The notes: generated by a model from the sequence alone, not told the origin. Positions 27,955-38,070 are shown, counted from the stretch's first letter. The stretch is 64,000 nucleotides of DNA from Symbiodinium natans (GCA_905221605.1 CAJNDS010002420.1:222920-286919), one strand, 5' to 3'. Numbers and translations: made by a program.

Positions 27955-28135
27955 GGTTTAGGGTTTAGGGTTTAGGGTTTAGGGTTTAGGGTTTAGGGTT
28001 TAGGGTTTAGGGTTTAGGGTTTAGGGTTTAGGGTTTAGGGTTTAGGGTTTAGGGTTTAGGGTTTAGGCTTTAGGGTTGAGGGTTTAGGGTTTAGGGTTTA
28101 GGGTTTAGGGTTTACCGTTTAGGGCTTAGGGCTTA
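27955..28135. repeat. long (TTTAGGG)n array
   Basis: About 18 perfect units then degenerate ones (CTTTAGGG, GTTGAGG). Lies between P450-like exons. Confidence 0.97.
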
Positions 28136-28159
28136 GGGTTGACGATTCGGGCTGAGGGG

Positions 28160-28240
28160 TTGTCGGGCACCAGCACTCATCCGTGCAACTTCCTGGTGGA
28201 CGCAGATGGGCTCCTAAACTCGGTCACACGATGCTCCTCA
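28160..28240 (-). CDS. exon-like island between arrays
   Basis: EEHRVTEFRSPSASTRKLHG. Confidence 0.38.
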
Positions 28241-28250
28241 AGGCCTTTGG

Positions 28251-28520
28251 GGTTTAGGGTTTAGGGTTTAGGGGTTTAGGGTTTTAGGGTTTAGGGTTTA
28301 GGGTTTAGGGTTTAGGGTTTAGGGTTTAGGGTTTAGGGTTTAGGGTTTAGGGTTTAGGGTTTAGGGTTTAGGGTTTAGGGTTAGGTTTAGGGTTTAGGGT
28401 TTAGGGTTTAGGGTTTAGGGTTTAGGGTTTAGGGTTTAGGGTTTAGGGTTTAGGGTTTAGGGTTTAGGGTTTAGGGTTTAGGGTTTAGGGTTTAGGGTTT
28501 AGGGTTTAGGGTTTAGGGTT
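28251..28520. repeat. longest (TTTAGGG)n array in the window
   Basis: About 270 bp, roughly 38 units with two phase slips (TTTTAGGG, TTAGG). Ends at AAACCCCAAACC. A (TG)n stretch follows at 28541-28558. Confidence 0.97.
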
Positions 28521-28562
28521 AAACCCCAAACCGAAGAGAGGTGTGTGTGTGTGTGTGTTCAC

Positions 28563-28655
28563 GCCAGAGGTGCAAGTGCCTTGAACTGGCTCTGCACACA
28601 TTTGGTGGCCATGTCCGTCGTCCCAAGCAGGCCAGCAAACAACCTCAATCTCTAA
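28563..28655 (-). CDS. likely cytochrome P450 exon (I-helix region)
   Basis: Reads RLFAGLLGTTDMATKCVQSQ, similar to the P450 I helix (AGxxGT/T), with donor GTGAAC right after FKALAPLA. It is placed just upstream of the ExxR exon, as expected. Confidence 0.55.
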
Positions 28656-28717
28656 GGCCTATTCAACGGTTTAGGGTTTAGGGTTTAGGGTTTAGGGTTT
28701 AGGGTTTATGGTTTAGG

Positions 28718-28838
28718 ATCTTTCAGAAGCAGTTGGTGTTCATTCAGGGCCTGTAAGGGGACAACCTTCGTACTTGTTTTGGGCACCTGTCCCTCGGAAA
28801 GGAGGACTGTGTGCAGTGCGTGCATCATGGCTTCTATA
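28718..28838 (-). CDS. exon upstream of the P450 I-helix exon
   Basis: Open frame EAMMHALHTVLLSEGQVPKT, acceptor GTTCAG, amphipathic helical character. Likely part of the P450 gene by position; no specific motif. Confidence 0.45.
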
Positions 28839-28945
28839 CTGAACTTGGAGCCCTAGCAAAAATTGTAACTTTAGCTGCTGCTTAGGAATTAAAGTACCAA
28901 AAGATTAACGTATTTCCAAGTATCCCTAAGGCTTCGGGGTTGGAA

Positions 28946-29012
28946 GGGGGGAATCGCTGAATCACAAAGTCTACTCTTCGGATTGCGGCGAGCATGGGTG
29001 TGAAATGCTTTC
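28946..29012 (-). CDS. exon-like island
   Basis: KAFHTHARRNPKSRLCDSAI. Confidence 0.35.
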
Positions 29013-29163
29013 AAGTGTAGGGATTCTGGGGTGTATAGGGTTTAGGAGTTCAGGTTTCCCTAAACCCTAACCCCTACACCCTAAATCCTTAACCCTAAGC
29101 CCTACACCCAAGCCACAAACCCTAAGCCTTAACCCTAAACCCTAAACCCTAAACCCTAAAGAC

Positions 29164-29287
29164 AACGTGCTTCCGCAAGCTGCTGCAGCCCGACACCCTT
29201 CGAAACTTCTTGCCATGGCTCGACGCGTCGATGACCCCACGGAGGAGCACATCTTCCAAGGATCCAGGATAAGATGTCAAGAGCTTC
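29164..29287 (-). CDS. exon-like island (strand uncertain)
   Basis: Minus KLLTSYPGSLEDVLLRGVID then ASSHGKKFRRVSGC; plus is also open (AAARHPSKLLAMARRVDDPT). May be the N-terminal side of the P450 gene if minus. Confidence 0.42.
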
Positions 29288-29317
29288 CTTTTAGGGGGTT
29301 GGGGTTTAGGGTTTAGG

Positions 29318-29404
29318 GTTTAGGGTTTAGGGTTTGGGGTTTGGGGTTTGGGGTTTGGGGTTTGGGGTTTGGGGTTTGGGGTTTAGGGTTTGGGGTTTGG
29401 GGTT
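29318..29404. repeat. (TTTGGGG)n variant array
   Basis: About ten TTTGGGG units, a homogenised variant; the frame GFGVWGLGFGVWGLG is translated repeat. Confidence 0.93.
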
Positions 29405-29486
29405 CTTCCTTTTATGGCGTAACCATATTTATTATAAGGGCGATATAGGGATTATGATATTTTTAAAGGGGAGTCTTCAGCAAATT

Positions 29487-29640
29487 GTAATTATAGGGTT
29501 CGTAAGGGCGGGGGGTTCATGGGGTGGGTACCTAGAGAACCTAGGGAAGCTTAGGGAGTCTTGGGGAGTAGTCGGGAGTATCAGGGAGTATATGGATTAC
29601 ATACCCCCCCTTTGAATCCCCCTCCCTTAAGAACTCTATC
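29487..29640. mobile_element. family P element
   Basis: GGTTCGTAAGGG ... CTAGGGAAGCTTAGGGAG ... TACATACCCCCC ... CCTTAAGAACTCTAT. Copies at 32395-32500, 37315-37420, 56220-56292, 63545-63672. Confidence 0.65.
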
Positions 29641-30240
29641 ATTCTTGCACGGCTGCGGAAACTTGGGGAACGTAGCTCCCATCCCAAGCCCTGGTGCTCG
29701 AAAAACCCTACATTCTGATGCCCCAAGCTCTGAAGTCACCTAAACCCCGAAAAACCCTAAAACCCCGAAACCTCCTAAATCCTCCGAAACCTTCCTGAAC
29801 TTCCTAAACCCCTCAAACTGCAAACACGTAACTCCGAAGGATGGAGGGACGTTACCCCAGGTTCATCGACCTCATCCCTTTTGCAACGGAAGCCGACTTA
29901 AGTGCATCACCGCAACAGGGTTATAAATAAATATTAATACATACATACATATATATATATATATTCATATTTATATTATGCACATATATGTACATGTATG
30001 CGTACTATGCGTACATTATGAGGATCCTTAGCAATTATGGCAGCGTAGCTCTAGGCTCCGTAGCAGGCTACCAACATCTCTGAGCAGTACACTCATCAGG
30101 CCCAAACCCTAAACGGCGCCACACCCTAGATTCAAAAACCTAAACCTTAACCTCTAAACCCTGAACCCCTAAACCTATAGACAACCCTAAACCCTGAACC
30201 CTAAACCCTAAACCCTACCCCCAAACCCTAAACCCTAAAC
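29641..30240. other. mixed, few exon-like islands
   Basis: Minus islands EHQGLGWELRSPSFRSRARM (29630-29700), LKSASVAKGMRSMNLG with donor GTAACG (29850-29900) and LMSVLLRDVGSLLRSLELRC (30030-30095). (TA)n-rich 29930-30005. Confidence 0.38.
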
Positions 30241-30244
30241 CCGC

Positions 30245-30335
30245 TGAAACACTGCAGATCTCAACTTCCAGCCCTTCCCGGAGACAGGGCACTTCAGCGC
30301 AGCGAACTTCGGCGTTTCGATCAGCTTCCTGAGTC
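30245..30335. CDS. island open on both strands
   Basis: Plus DLNFQPFPETGHFSAANFGV; minus KLIETPKFAALKCPVSGKGW or EADRNAEVRCAEVPCLREGL. Strand undecided. Confidence 0.38.
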
Positions 30336-30472
30336 CAAGAATCTAGAACCCTAAACCCTAAGCCCTAAATAATTACCCTAAACCCTGAACCCTAAACCCT
30401 AAATCCTAAACCCTAAACCCTAAACCCTATAAAACCCGAACCCCTCAAACCCTCAAACCCTCAAAGGTGTGG

Positions 30473-30495
30473 GGGGGGGGGGGGGGGGGGGGGGG
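30473..30495. repeat. poly-G run
   Basis: More than 20 G in a row. Downstream minus frame DVSSSLSDAGTLS (30510-30550). Confidence 0.93.
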
Positions 30496-30659
30496 AGGAG
30501 GATCTTAGGCTTAGGGTTCCGGCATCCGAGAGAGATGAACTGACATCCTGGACTCCCTAAACCGTACACTGGAAACCCTGCCCTCTACAGGGTTTAGGGT
30601 TTATAGGGTTGAGAGTCCAGGGTTTATGGGGTTTAGGGTTTAGGGTTTAGGGTTATTAC

Positions 30660-30790
30660 GATGTTCTTGAAGTACTGATTATATGGTGCTGCTTGTAAGA
30701 TGAGAACAACCTCCAATCCCCGAACCGTTGAAGGGATATACGTTGACAACGACAACCTTGTATCTCCCGGCCGTTTTTTCGCACCAAGTC
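30660..30790 (-). CDS. two small exons
   Basis: DLVRKNGREIQGCRCQRISL QRFGDW with donor GTTGTT (30711-30790), and YFKNI between ATATAATCAG and GTAATA (about 30659-30675). Confidence 0.45.
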
Positions 30791-30914
30791 CTCTACCCTA
30801 AACCGCTACCCTAAGGACCCTAAACCCTAAAAACCCTAAATCCTAAAAACCCTAAACCCTCACCTCAAAACCCTAAACCCGAAAAAACGCTAAAGCCTCC
30901 AAACCCCAAAACAC

Positions 30915-30996
30915 CTTAAGATCTGCATGCCAAGCATCATCAGCTTCTCCGCAGTCGGGGAGCTCCGTGCAAAATCGATGGCCACCTTGCAGGGAC
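30915..30996 (-). CDS. exon with GTGTTT donor
   Basis: CKVAIDFARSSPTAEKLMML then GMQIL / GTGTTT. A second frame is also open. Confidence 0.52.
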
Positions 30997-31133
30997 AAAG
31001 TTGGGACGAGCCCCCTTTTAAGCCCTGAACCCTAAACCCTAAGCCCGAAACCCTAAACCCTAAACTCTAAGCCCGAAACCCTAAACCCTAAACCCAAATC
31101 GGTACCATCAAAGCCCGAAGCCCCCTGAACCCC

Positions 31134-31222
31134 CGAAAGCGGTGAGAGCTGGCTCTGACACCAGCGCTCCAAGAACCCTGGCTTGCGCAAACGATCGAGA
31201 AAGAGAAGCCAAGGATGTCCTA
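31134..31222 (-). CDS. exon-like island
   Basis: GHPWLLFLDRLRKPGFLERW then CQSQLSPLSG, after GTAG. Confidence 0.5.
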
Positions 31223-31310
31223 CTTCTACAGCAGAGGGTTTAGGGTTTAGGGTTTAGGGTTTAGGGTTTAACCCCAAACCCCAAACCCTGAAGTTTACAG
31301 CAGACCCTAA

Positions 31311-31408
31311 GGGTCCATCTACCTATAGAGTACATACTTGGGCCTCAAAGGGGTTACTATATAGTAGCTTTAGGACCCAAATATGTACGATTATATGGGC
31401 ACATACCC
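31311..31408. mobile_element. family Q element, copy 2
   Basis: Starts GGGTCCATCTACCTATAGAG and ends ATATGGGCACATACCC. It shares the internal CTTGGGCCTCAAAGGGGTT and TAGCTTTAGG blocks with the 22.8-kb copy. CCCTAAA units follow immediately. Confidence 0.7.
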
Positions 31409-31614
31409 TAAACCCCAAACCCTAAACCTTAACCCCTAAACCCTACACTCTAAACCCTAAACCCTAAACCCCCAACCTTCTGGGCAGCTTTGACGACCCA
31501 GGTCTGCACGATGCCCGAGTGCTTTCCTTGCGATCCGGGCTTCGCACGTTCGGAGGGATAAGGGTTAGGGCTTAGGGTTTAGGGTTTAGGGTTGAGGGTT
31601 GCCCCCTCAACCCG

Positions 31615-31765
31615 CCCTCCAATTGTAGCTGCAGTTCCTTGTATCTGGCGGTATGTCAGAATCATCTGAGTATGATCCCACACGACCCCCTCCCCTCAAG
31701 AAAAAACTGCAATTGCAGGGTCTGGCTCTGGGTAGGAGCCCCGACGACTCGACCACGCAATATAA
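31615..31765 (-). CDS. exon after a family B intron
   Basis: IILRGRVVGAPTQSQTLQLQ then FFLEGRGSCGIIL, in phase with the exon at 31878 across 31766-31877. Plus strand is also open here (MSESSEYDPTRPPPLKKKLQ), so moderate confidence. Confidence 0.45.
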
Positions 31766-31877
31766 CTAGGGGCCTCCACAATTAGAATAGGGTTTTTTTT
31801 GGGGGTTATTATAGTGTAGTTACAAAGGGACCACAAGGGAATATTATTTAATTTTTCCGACCCCTCTAGTAGGCGAC
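31766..31877. mobile_element. family B element used as a 112-bp intron
   Basis: Minus strand GTCGCCTACTAGAGGGGTCG ... AATTGTGGAGGCCCCTAG. GT-AG removal keeps SESR.. / IILRG frame open. Confidence 0.6.
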
Positions 31878-31945
31878 TTTCAGAAAAGCAGAGCCGCAAA
31901 GCCACTGACAAATTTCGGATCAATTCCTGTAGCACCTTCAACTCT
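31878..31945 (-). CDS. exon before a family B intron
   Basis: ELKVLQELIRNLSVALRLCF then SE. Leucine-rich helix. Confidence 0.52.
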
Positions 31946-31985
31946 TCAACTTCAACGGTCGAAGGAATATGTCTATACTCCCCTT

Positions 31986-32173
31986 AGAACCTTGAACACA
32001 AATGTCTTCTAATATTCCCTTGGGATTTCCAGAAATAAGAAAAGACAACAACTATAAAGGCGCTGTAGATGTTGGGTTTAGAAGCCGCCAGCGCATGTCG
32101 AAGCCCGAACTGCTCTGTAGGGCTCTGCGGGGGGGAGACATCAGAGTCAGTTTCTGCATTTCCAGGGTCGAGC
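31986..32173 (-). CDS. exon with a membrane segment, about 62 codons
   Basis: DPGNAETDSDVSPPQSPTEQ, FGLRHALAASKPNIYSAFIV, VVFSYFWKSQGNIRRHLCSR, then GTTCTAAG as possible donor. Likely the same gene as the exons at 31.6-31.9 kb. Confidence 0.58.
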
Positions 32174-32282
32174 TAAAACCCTAAACCCTAGCCCTAAACC
32201 CTAAACCCTGACCCCTTAACCCTAAACCCTAGAAAGGGTTCAGGGTTCATTTATACCTGCACCCGAAACCCACACTCCGCCC

Positions 32283-32950
32283 CATATTTCACGATTTGCT
32301 TCAGAACCAAAAAAACCACAAATAGTTATCCCTTTTCAGGGCAATATAAGGACTATCATTATATATTTTGTGACGTTCTTAAGCAAATAGTAGTTATAGG
32401 GTTCTTAAGGGAAGGGCTACTTAGGCAACCTTAGGGAAGCCCAAAGGAGCCTTACAAAGGGCGTATCAGGGAACCCTGGGTTACACACCCCTTATTGATT
32501 TTAGGGTTTAGGGTTTTGGGTTCAGGGTTTAGGGTGATCTGACACCCAAAAGCCGAAGTCGCAAGCCCTAGGCCCCAAACCTCGACCCCGGGCTGCTGGG
32601 CACAATCTCGAACCCGAACCCTGCCAACAAAGCTAGACTACTATTTGCCTCAACCCCCCCCCCAAAAAAAAAAAAAACAACCAACGTATTCTCCCCTATA
32701 AGGGCAATATGGGGATCGTGAATTATTATTATTATTAGAAATTATTATTATTGTTGTTATGATTATTATTCTGAGTATTGTTACAACCAACGGATTCTCC
32801 CTTACAAGGGCAATATGGGGATCATTAAATCATTATTGTTATTTTCTTAATTCCATCATTTGTGTTTTTGTTATGCTTATTGCGATGATTATGCTTTTGT
32901 GTTTCTTTTTTGTTTTGCTTTTTTGGGGGTGGGGGGGGGGGGGTGGGGAT
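32283..32950. other. family A/P elements and AT-rich tract
   Basis: Several element pieces (CAATATAAGGACTATC, TTCTTAAGCAAATAG, GGCAATATGGGGATC twice), (ATT)n, and a G run at about 32926-32942. One small island at 32581-32622 (FGFEIVPSSPGS, donor GTTTGG). Confidence 0.5.
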
Positions 32951-32956
32951 CTTAAG

Positions 32957-33049
32957 CAAATCGTAGTGAAGGTTCCGCGAAGGCCCATGATGCACCCCTT
33001 GCCGAACTCCAGGTATGGCAAGACCTCCAGCACCTCTGTGGAAGACATC
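32957..33049 (-). CDS. exon next to a family A element
   Basis: MSSTEVLEVLPYLEFGKGCI then MGLRGTFTT, leaving into GATTTGCTTAAG. Part of it (GGACATCCTGGGC) recurs at 33203-33216. Confidence 0.5.
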
Positions 33050-33094
33050 CTGGGCTTTTGGGTTTAGGGTGTAGTAAGGGTTTAGGGTTTAGGG

Positions 33095-33135
33095 GTTAGG
33101 GGTTAGGGGTTAGGGGTTAGGGGTTAGGGGTTAGG
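33095..33135. repeat. (TTAGGGG)n variant array
   Basis: Seven or eight TTAGGGG units, phase-shifted telomere variant. Confidence 0.92.
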
Positions 33136-33283
33136 GGTTAGGGTTTAGGGTTTAGGGCTTAGGGCTCAGGGTTTAAGATTTACGGTTTAGGGGGCTTAGG
33201 GAGGACATCCTGGGCCAAGAGTGGGGGCCGGGGGGGGGGGGGGGGACCAACTCCTAAACCCTGAACCCTTCTAACACTGCTCC

Positions 33284-33390
33284 TCAGGCACATGGGTCGG
33301 GCTTGGGGGTTTGGGTACATGACCGTGCGACTCCAGCAAGGAGGAGTCTGCAGACCCTAAACTCGCAAGTCATCGGGTTGAAGCGCGGGG
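33284..33390 (-). CDS. exon-like island
   Basis: AAPRFNPMTCEFRVCRLLLA then GVARSCTQTPKPD. Confidence 0.47.
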
Positions 33391-33484
33391 CCGCCTGTAT
33401 CCCAGGCCGTAGGTTTAGGTTTAGGGCCCTAAACCCTAAACCCTAAACCCTAAACCCTAAAAGGTTTAGGGTTTAGGGCCAGTT

Positions 33485-33660
33485 TAGGGGCTTTATGAAC
33501 GTGATGAACCTGCATCGGGCGGTGATGTTTCCAGGGTTCAAATGGTTCCTACCACAACTCGATTGGTTGAAAGCTGTGGGTTGAGAAGCCAAGGGACTTT
33601 TTTCTCCAGATGCCCTCGAACACGAGCGGTAGTGCAATCCTGGCGGATTCCGGGATCAGG
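33485..33660 (+). CDS. plus-strand exon-like pair
   Basis: Plus frame FRGFMNVMNLHRAVMFPGFK then WFLPQLDWLKAVG. The minus strand is closed here, unlike most islands. A TTTTTTCTCCAG acceptor follows, then MPSNTSGSAILADSG. Best candidate for a plus-strand gene in the window. Confidence 0.45.
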
Positions 33661-33799
33661 GTTCAGGGTTTAGGGTCTAAGGTGATGGAACCCCCAAAAG
33701 GGACCACTCATCTTTTTGAAGCTACCGGTGTCCTCGATCGTCCCCTAAGGCACAGCTAGTTCACATAGCTGCTTTGTTCCCTCAGGGTTTAGGGTTTAG

Positions 33800-34230
33800 G
33801 GTTTAGGGTTCATACAATTAGTTCGCTCAGTAAGTTCACCTCATCTGTTGTATTCACGTCGCTCACTTCGAATTGTTATTCACACACCCATGAAAAGACA
33901 TCTTTGGGGTGTGAATATGCTGTACGTTGCGATATTAAGGGTGCGCTATTCATTGCCCCTTAGAACATTATAACTCACTTTGTATGCCCAACCTTGAGCT
34001 CTTGGTCAAACACCCTACTTAACTGATGGATTTCATGCGCAACAACCGTTTATGAATTCAACCTTAATTTGTAGGGGCTATCAGGATGGTCAATGAACCG
34101 CTCTCTAGTTCAATACAGAAAAGTGACTAGTGAGGGTCCCTTGTGCTGGGTCATCCTGCGATTCGTTCACACAATTCACGCGTCCTCAGCTTCATTTCGT
34201 CGTTGTACTTGTGTTCTCTTCACCCTACAC
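33800..34230. other. AT-richer unique stretch without telomere repeats
   Basis: About 430 bp with no TTTAGGG, lower GC and TTCACACCCATG ... GGGTGTGAA pairing (33879-33924). Open plus frame NRSLVQYRKVTSEGPLCWVI at the end. Function unknown. Confidence 0.35.
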
Positions 34231-34496
34231 CCTACAGCACACCACACCCAAAGCCATGAACCCCTAAACCATATACCCTAAGGCTCACCCCCAATCCCCA
34301 CACCCTACGCACTACACCCAAAACCCCAAACCCTAAAACCCAAACCCTAAAGCCCGTAAAACCCGCAAAACCCGTAGAACCCCTAAAACCCCCTCAAACC
34401 CCCCAAAAAACATCCCAAACCCCCTAAAACCCCTACAACCCCCGAGAACCCCTAAAACCCAAACCCTAAACCCTAAACCCTAAACCCTAAACCCCC

Positions 34497-34605
34497 AGAG
34501 GCAGGCCCCAGGCTCTTTCCAACTTCCAGCTCCGTCGGCGAGGGCAGAATGCTTCGGAGGCCGACCAGCTTTCGAATCCTGGGGATACCCGGCTCCGCCA
34601 CATTA
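34497..34605 (-). CDS. exon-like island
   Basis: VAEPGIPRIRKLVGLRSILP then SPTELEVGKSLGPAS. Confidence 0.5.
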
Positions 34606-34925
34606 AGGGATAGAAGGGAATAAGCCCCATACAACTGCATACTCTATATATATATATGTATATATATGTATAGGTATATATATATATATGTGTATATGTA
34701 TATGCCTTACATCGTCTCTATATGCCTAAGTAGCCCCTGCATTGCCCCTACAGTAAGGTCCCTTTTAAGGGTCCCTCCGTCATAAAGGGATAGAAGGGAC
34801 CCTTAATCCTATTCCCCTATATGAGCCCCCTATAACCGCATATTCGATATACATACTCTACATAGTCTCTATACGCCTAAGTAGCCCCTACATTACCCCT
34901 AAGGTCCCTTTTAAGGGTCCCTCCG
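34603..34925. mobile_element. two family M copies with (TA)n between
   Basis: AAGGGATAGAAGGGA twice and TTTTAAGGGTCCCTCCGT twice, near-duplicate halves about 160 bp apart. Confidence 0.65.
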
Positions 34926-34943
34926 TTAGTCCCTAGACCCCAA

Positions 34944-34996
34944 CCTTTGCACGACTGGTGCCCCTATCTGCTTTCAAGCAAATTTCGGGGGTCTCG
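34944..34996 (-). CDS. short exon with GTTGGG donor
   Basis: ETPEICLKADRGTSRAK. Confidence 0.42.
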
Positions 34997-35050
34997 GGTT
35001 TAGGGTTTAGGGTTTAGGGTTTAGGGAAGTTTCACGCTGCGGCCCCTACA

Positions 35051-35153
35051 ACCCTAAACCCTAAACCCTAAACCCTAAACCCTAAACCCTAAACCCTAAA
35101 CCCTAAACCCTAAACCCTAAACCCTAAACCCTAAACCCTAAACCCTAACCCTG
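35051..35153. repeat. (CCCTAAA)n array
   Basis: About 14 perfect units adjoining an exon. Confidence 0.97.
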
Positions 35154-35248
35154 GTCTTCTTGAGGTTCGCGTCTTTTCTGTCCACGCCGACTCCAGGAGC
35201 GACGCTGCGGAGGTGAGGGGCTGCTGGTGCATGTCCTCGCGCATATAC
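35152..35248 (-). CDS. exon next to a family H element
   Basis: EYMREDMHQQPLTSAASLLE then SAWTEKTRTSRR, entered after ACCATGAACCTCCGAG, the family H end. Confidence 0.53.
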
Positions 35249-35730
35249 TCGGAGGTTCATGGTACTTCTGAAGGAGGGTTTAGGGTTTAGGGTTTAGGGT
35301 TTGGGGTTTAGGGTTTAGGGTTTAGGGTTTAGGGTTATACTTACAACTGTACTTATGACCATATTAGGGCACATAAGGGGCAAATAAGTGGGTTATAAGT
35401 ACAGTTACAATTGAGTTAGAATTGGTTAATTCATACAAGGAGGGACCCCTAGAAGGGACCCTTCATCTTATTCCCCAATATAACCTCTACATATACCTTA
35501 TATCGTCCCTATATCCCCAAATAGCCCCTAAATAACCCCTAAACCCTAAACCCTAATTAAACCCTAACCCTAAACCCTAAACCCTAAACCTTAAATAGCC
35601 TCCAAGCTCCCTTGTAAGAGTCCCTCCTTTCGTTCCTTGAGAGGCGTGGGGGTGCGTGACGCGCAGCCCTAAACCCTAACGCCTCCCCTCCCCAAACCCC
35701 AAACCATAAACCCGAACTTGAAGCAACCTG

Positions 35731-35817
35731 TAGGGTCTTGGGGGGTCGTTTCGGGGTAGCTGAGCTCCTGGAAGCCGGCTTCGTCCAGAAGCATGCGCCA
35801 CTGCGTGTGCTCTGGCC
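35731..35817 (-). CDS. possible SAM-dependent methyltransferase C-terminal exon
   Basis: After CTCCACAG: EHTQWRMLLDEAGFQELSYP then ETTPQD. The eW..ll.eAGF pattern is typical of the last helix-strand of class I methyltransferases. Single-motif evidence. Confidence 0.55.
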
Positions 35818-36302
35818 TGTGGAGTTGAGGGGTTTGGGGTTTAGGGTTTAGGGTTATGGGGTGTATGATTTAGGGTTTAGGGTTTTAGGGTTTATGTCTT
35901 AGGGTTTTAGGGTTTAGGGTTAGAGGGTTGGAGGGTTTAGGGTTTGGGGTTCAGGGTTCATGGGTGGGAGGAGGAGGGTTGTAGTTTATGTCGTAAGGTT
36001 TATACGGTTTTTGGACCAGTGTAAAAGCTTGTAGGGATTGTGGGGCTTATATAGGGATTCGGGTTTAGGGTTGAAGGTTTAGCTCACCAGACACTTGGGT
36101 TGAGTGTTTAGATTTTGGCGTTTAGCGAGCTGAACGTTTGAATCAGGGTTAACCCTAAACCTTGAACCCTAACCCCAAACCCCAAATCCCATTAAACCCT
36201 AAACCCTAAACCCTAAACCCTAGACCCTAAACCCTAAACCCTAAACCCCTAAACCCTAAACCCTAAACCCTAAACCCTAAACCTAAACCCTAAACCCCGC
36301 AT

Positions 36303-36378
36303 ATTCCACCCTGGGGCCCCCGGCGAGCCCGAAGACTGAAAGAGAGGAAGTGTCGGGTGGTGACAGTCCTGCACAAGC
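36303..36378 (-). CDS. exon-like island
   Basis: LELVQDCHHPTLPLFQSSGS, with internal pyrimidine-rich CTTTCAG. Confidence 0.4.
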
Positions 36379-36479
36379 TCAAGGGTTTAGGGTTTAAGGT
36401 TTAGGCTTTCGGGTTTAGGGTTTAGAGATTAGGGGTTAGGGTTCAGGGTTTAGGATTAAGAGTTTAGAGCTCAGGGTTT

Positions 36480-36571
36480 AAGGGCACGAACATCTCGAAG
36501 ACAAAGTTCAAGAAGCTGCAACCTCCATACTCTGCATCGAACTCTGCAGCGCAAGCACGGTAGCAGGAGCC
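36480..36571 (-). CDS. exon, likely same gene as 35.73 kb
   Basis: GSCYRACAAEFDAEYGGCSF then LNFVFEMFVP. Confidence 0.55.
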
Positions 36572-36752
36572 TCCCCCTTCATTCCTCTAGCACATCCCTC
36601 CATGGACCTTCAAAACCTTAAGGCCATGACTTGCCAAATCGAACGACCCCCCTAAACCCAGAGGCCAAAGGCCCCAAACCCTTCAAGCCCTGAGCCCCCG
36701 AATTGTTTTTTTTAGGGTATAGGGTTTACGGCTTAGGGTTCAGAGTGTTGGG

Positions 36753-36838
36753 GTCTATTGAATCGGATGGAATGCTGGGAAAATCACGTGATACAGGGCT
36801 GATGACAGGAAGGAAAATGCTGGTAATTCTTCAGCATC
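36753..36838 (-). CDS. exon-like island
   Basis: After CACGCAG: DAEELPAFSFLSSALYHVIF then PAFHPI. Confidence 0.53.
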
Positions 36839-36892
36839 CTGCGTGCAAAGCCTTATAAACCCTAAACCCTAAACCCTAAACCCTAAACCCGG

Positions 36893-37320
36893 CTCCTCAG
36901 CAGCGGGGGTGCCCAACATGGCATAGATTCGCGGCCTGGAGGCTTTTAGGGTTTAGGGTTTGGAGGTGGCTCAGGGTTCAGGGCTTCACTACAAGCTCCC
37001 CTCCTCCCCAAACCCTCCATATCCTCTTCCATATCCTGTTCCTACCCCCTCCTCCTACCCCTCCTCCTCCCCCCCTCCCCTCCCAAAACAAAGACGCCTT
37101 TGGTCCGAATGATGTGGTGTAAGCTGAACTGTAAGGTTCACATGTCTGGCGCTTTGTGCTAGATTGACAGTGGGGAGATTCGGGTGTCGTCTTTTGGCCG
37201 CGAATTTTGGGGTGTAGCATGGGGGGTGGGGGTATTTGGCCTAGGCTTTGGCGGGCTTTCGGGGTGTCAGCCCGCCAGGGACATCATATCCCCACTCTCA
37301 GTCGAGGGTCCTTATGGGAG
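36893..37320 (-). CDS. three exon-like islands
   Basis: RPRIYAMLGTPAAEEP (36895-36945), YTPKFAAKRRHPNLPTVNLA then QSARHVNLTVQLTPHHSDQR (37085-37215), EWGYDVPGGLTPRKPAK (37245-37310). A C-rich tract lies at 37030-37085. Confidence 0.42.
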
Positions 37321-37504
37321 GAGGTTCATGGGGGGTAGGCACCTAGCTTAGGGAAGCTAGAAGAGAGCCTTGAGTCGTGTGCAGTATCAGGCAGCATTTG
37401 GGTTACAGAACCCCCCTTGAACCTCCCGAAAACCAAACCCTACACCCTAAACCCTAAACCCTAAACCCTAAACCCTAAACCCTAAACCCTAAACCCTAAA
37501 CCCT

Positions 37505-37579
37505 CCCTTAAGGACCCCATAATCAGAAAAACCAGCTCCAAGTCGCCCCAGCCCCGGAGGTCCCTGCCGAAACGAGCCC
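37505..37579 (-). CDS. exon-like island
   Basis: GARFGRDLRGWGDLELVFLI. Confidence 0.47.
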
Positions 37580-37769
37580 CACCCCCTGAACCCTCAACGC
37601 CGAGACCGTTTTAGCATGCTAAATCGTGAAACCTTACAAATAGAAACCATACAAATCGTATACATCATATTAACCTTAAAAAAATTATATACATAATAAT
37701 AATAATAAATAAAAATAATAATAACAATAATAATAATATGTAAACCGAACCGAAAGCTAGAGGGCTCAC

Positions 37770-37834
37770 TTGCCAGGATGCTGGTTGGGATCCGCCTGAG
37801 CGTTGGCGACATCCTGCGAGGCCCATGACTGCAC
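37770..37834 (-). CDS. exon with acceptor and GTGAGC donor
   Basis: After GGCGTGCAG: TCATGG..., frame QSWASQDVANAQADPNQHPG / GTGAGC. Confidence 0.58.
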
Positions 37835-38017
37835 GCCTAAGGGTCTAAGGGAGGGTTTAGGATTTAGGGTTTAGGGTTTTTAGGGTTTAGGGTTTAGGTT
37901 TAGGGTTTAGGGTTTTAGGGTTTGGGGTTTGGGGTTTAGGGTTTAGGGTTCAGGGTTTAGGCTTTGGGGTTTAGGGTTTAGGGGCGTCTAAGGGAGGGTA
38001 GGCTTTGAGCCCAAAAC

Positions 38018-38070
38018 CTGTTCTTTGTTGCACGCCCGTGCTCCGAAACCCCTTCTTAAAGCCTTTGGTT
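38018..38070 (-). CDS. short exon with GTTTTGG donor
   Basis: KGFKKGFRSTGVQQRTG. Confidence 0.4.

Noticed and set aside
29334-29450. Protein-like frames such as GFGVWGLGFGVWGLG or GFRVWGLGFRV
   Set aside because: These are TTTAGGG/TTTGGGG arrays translated.
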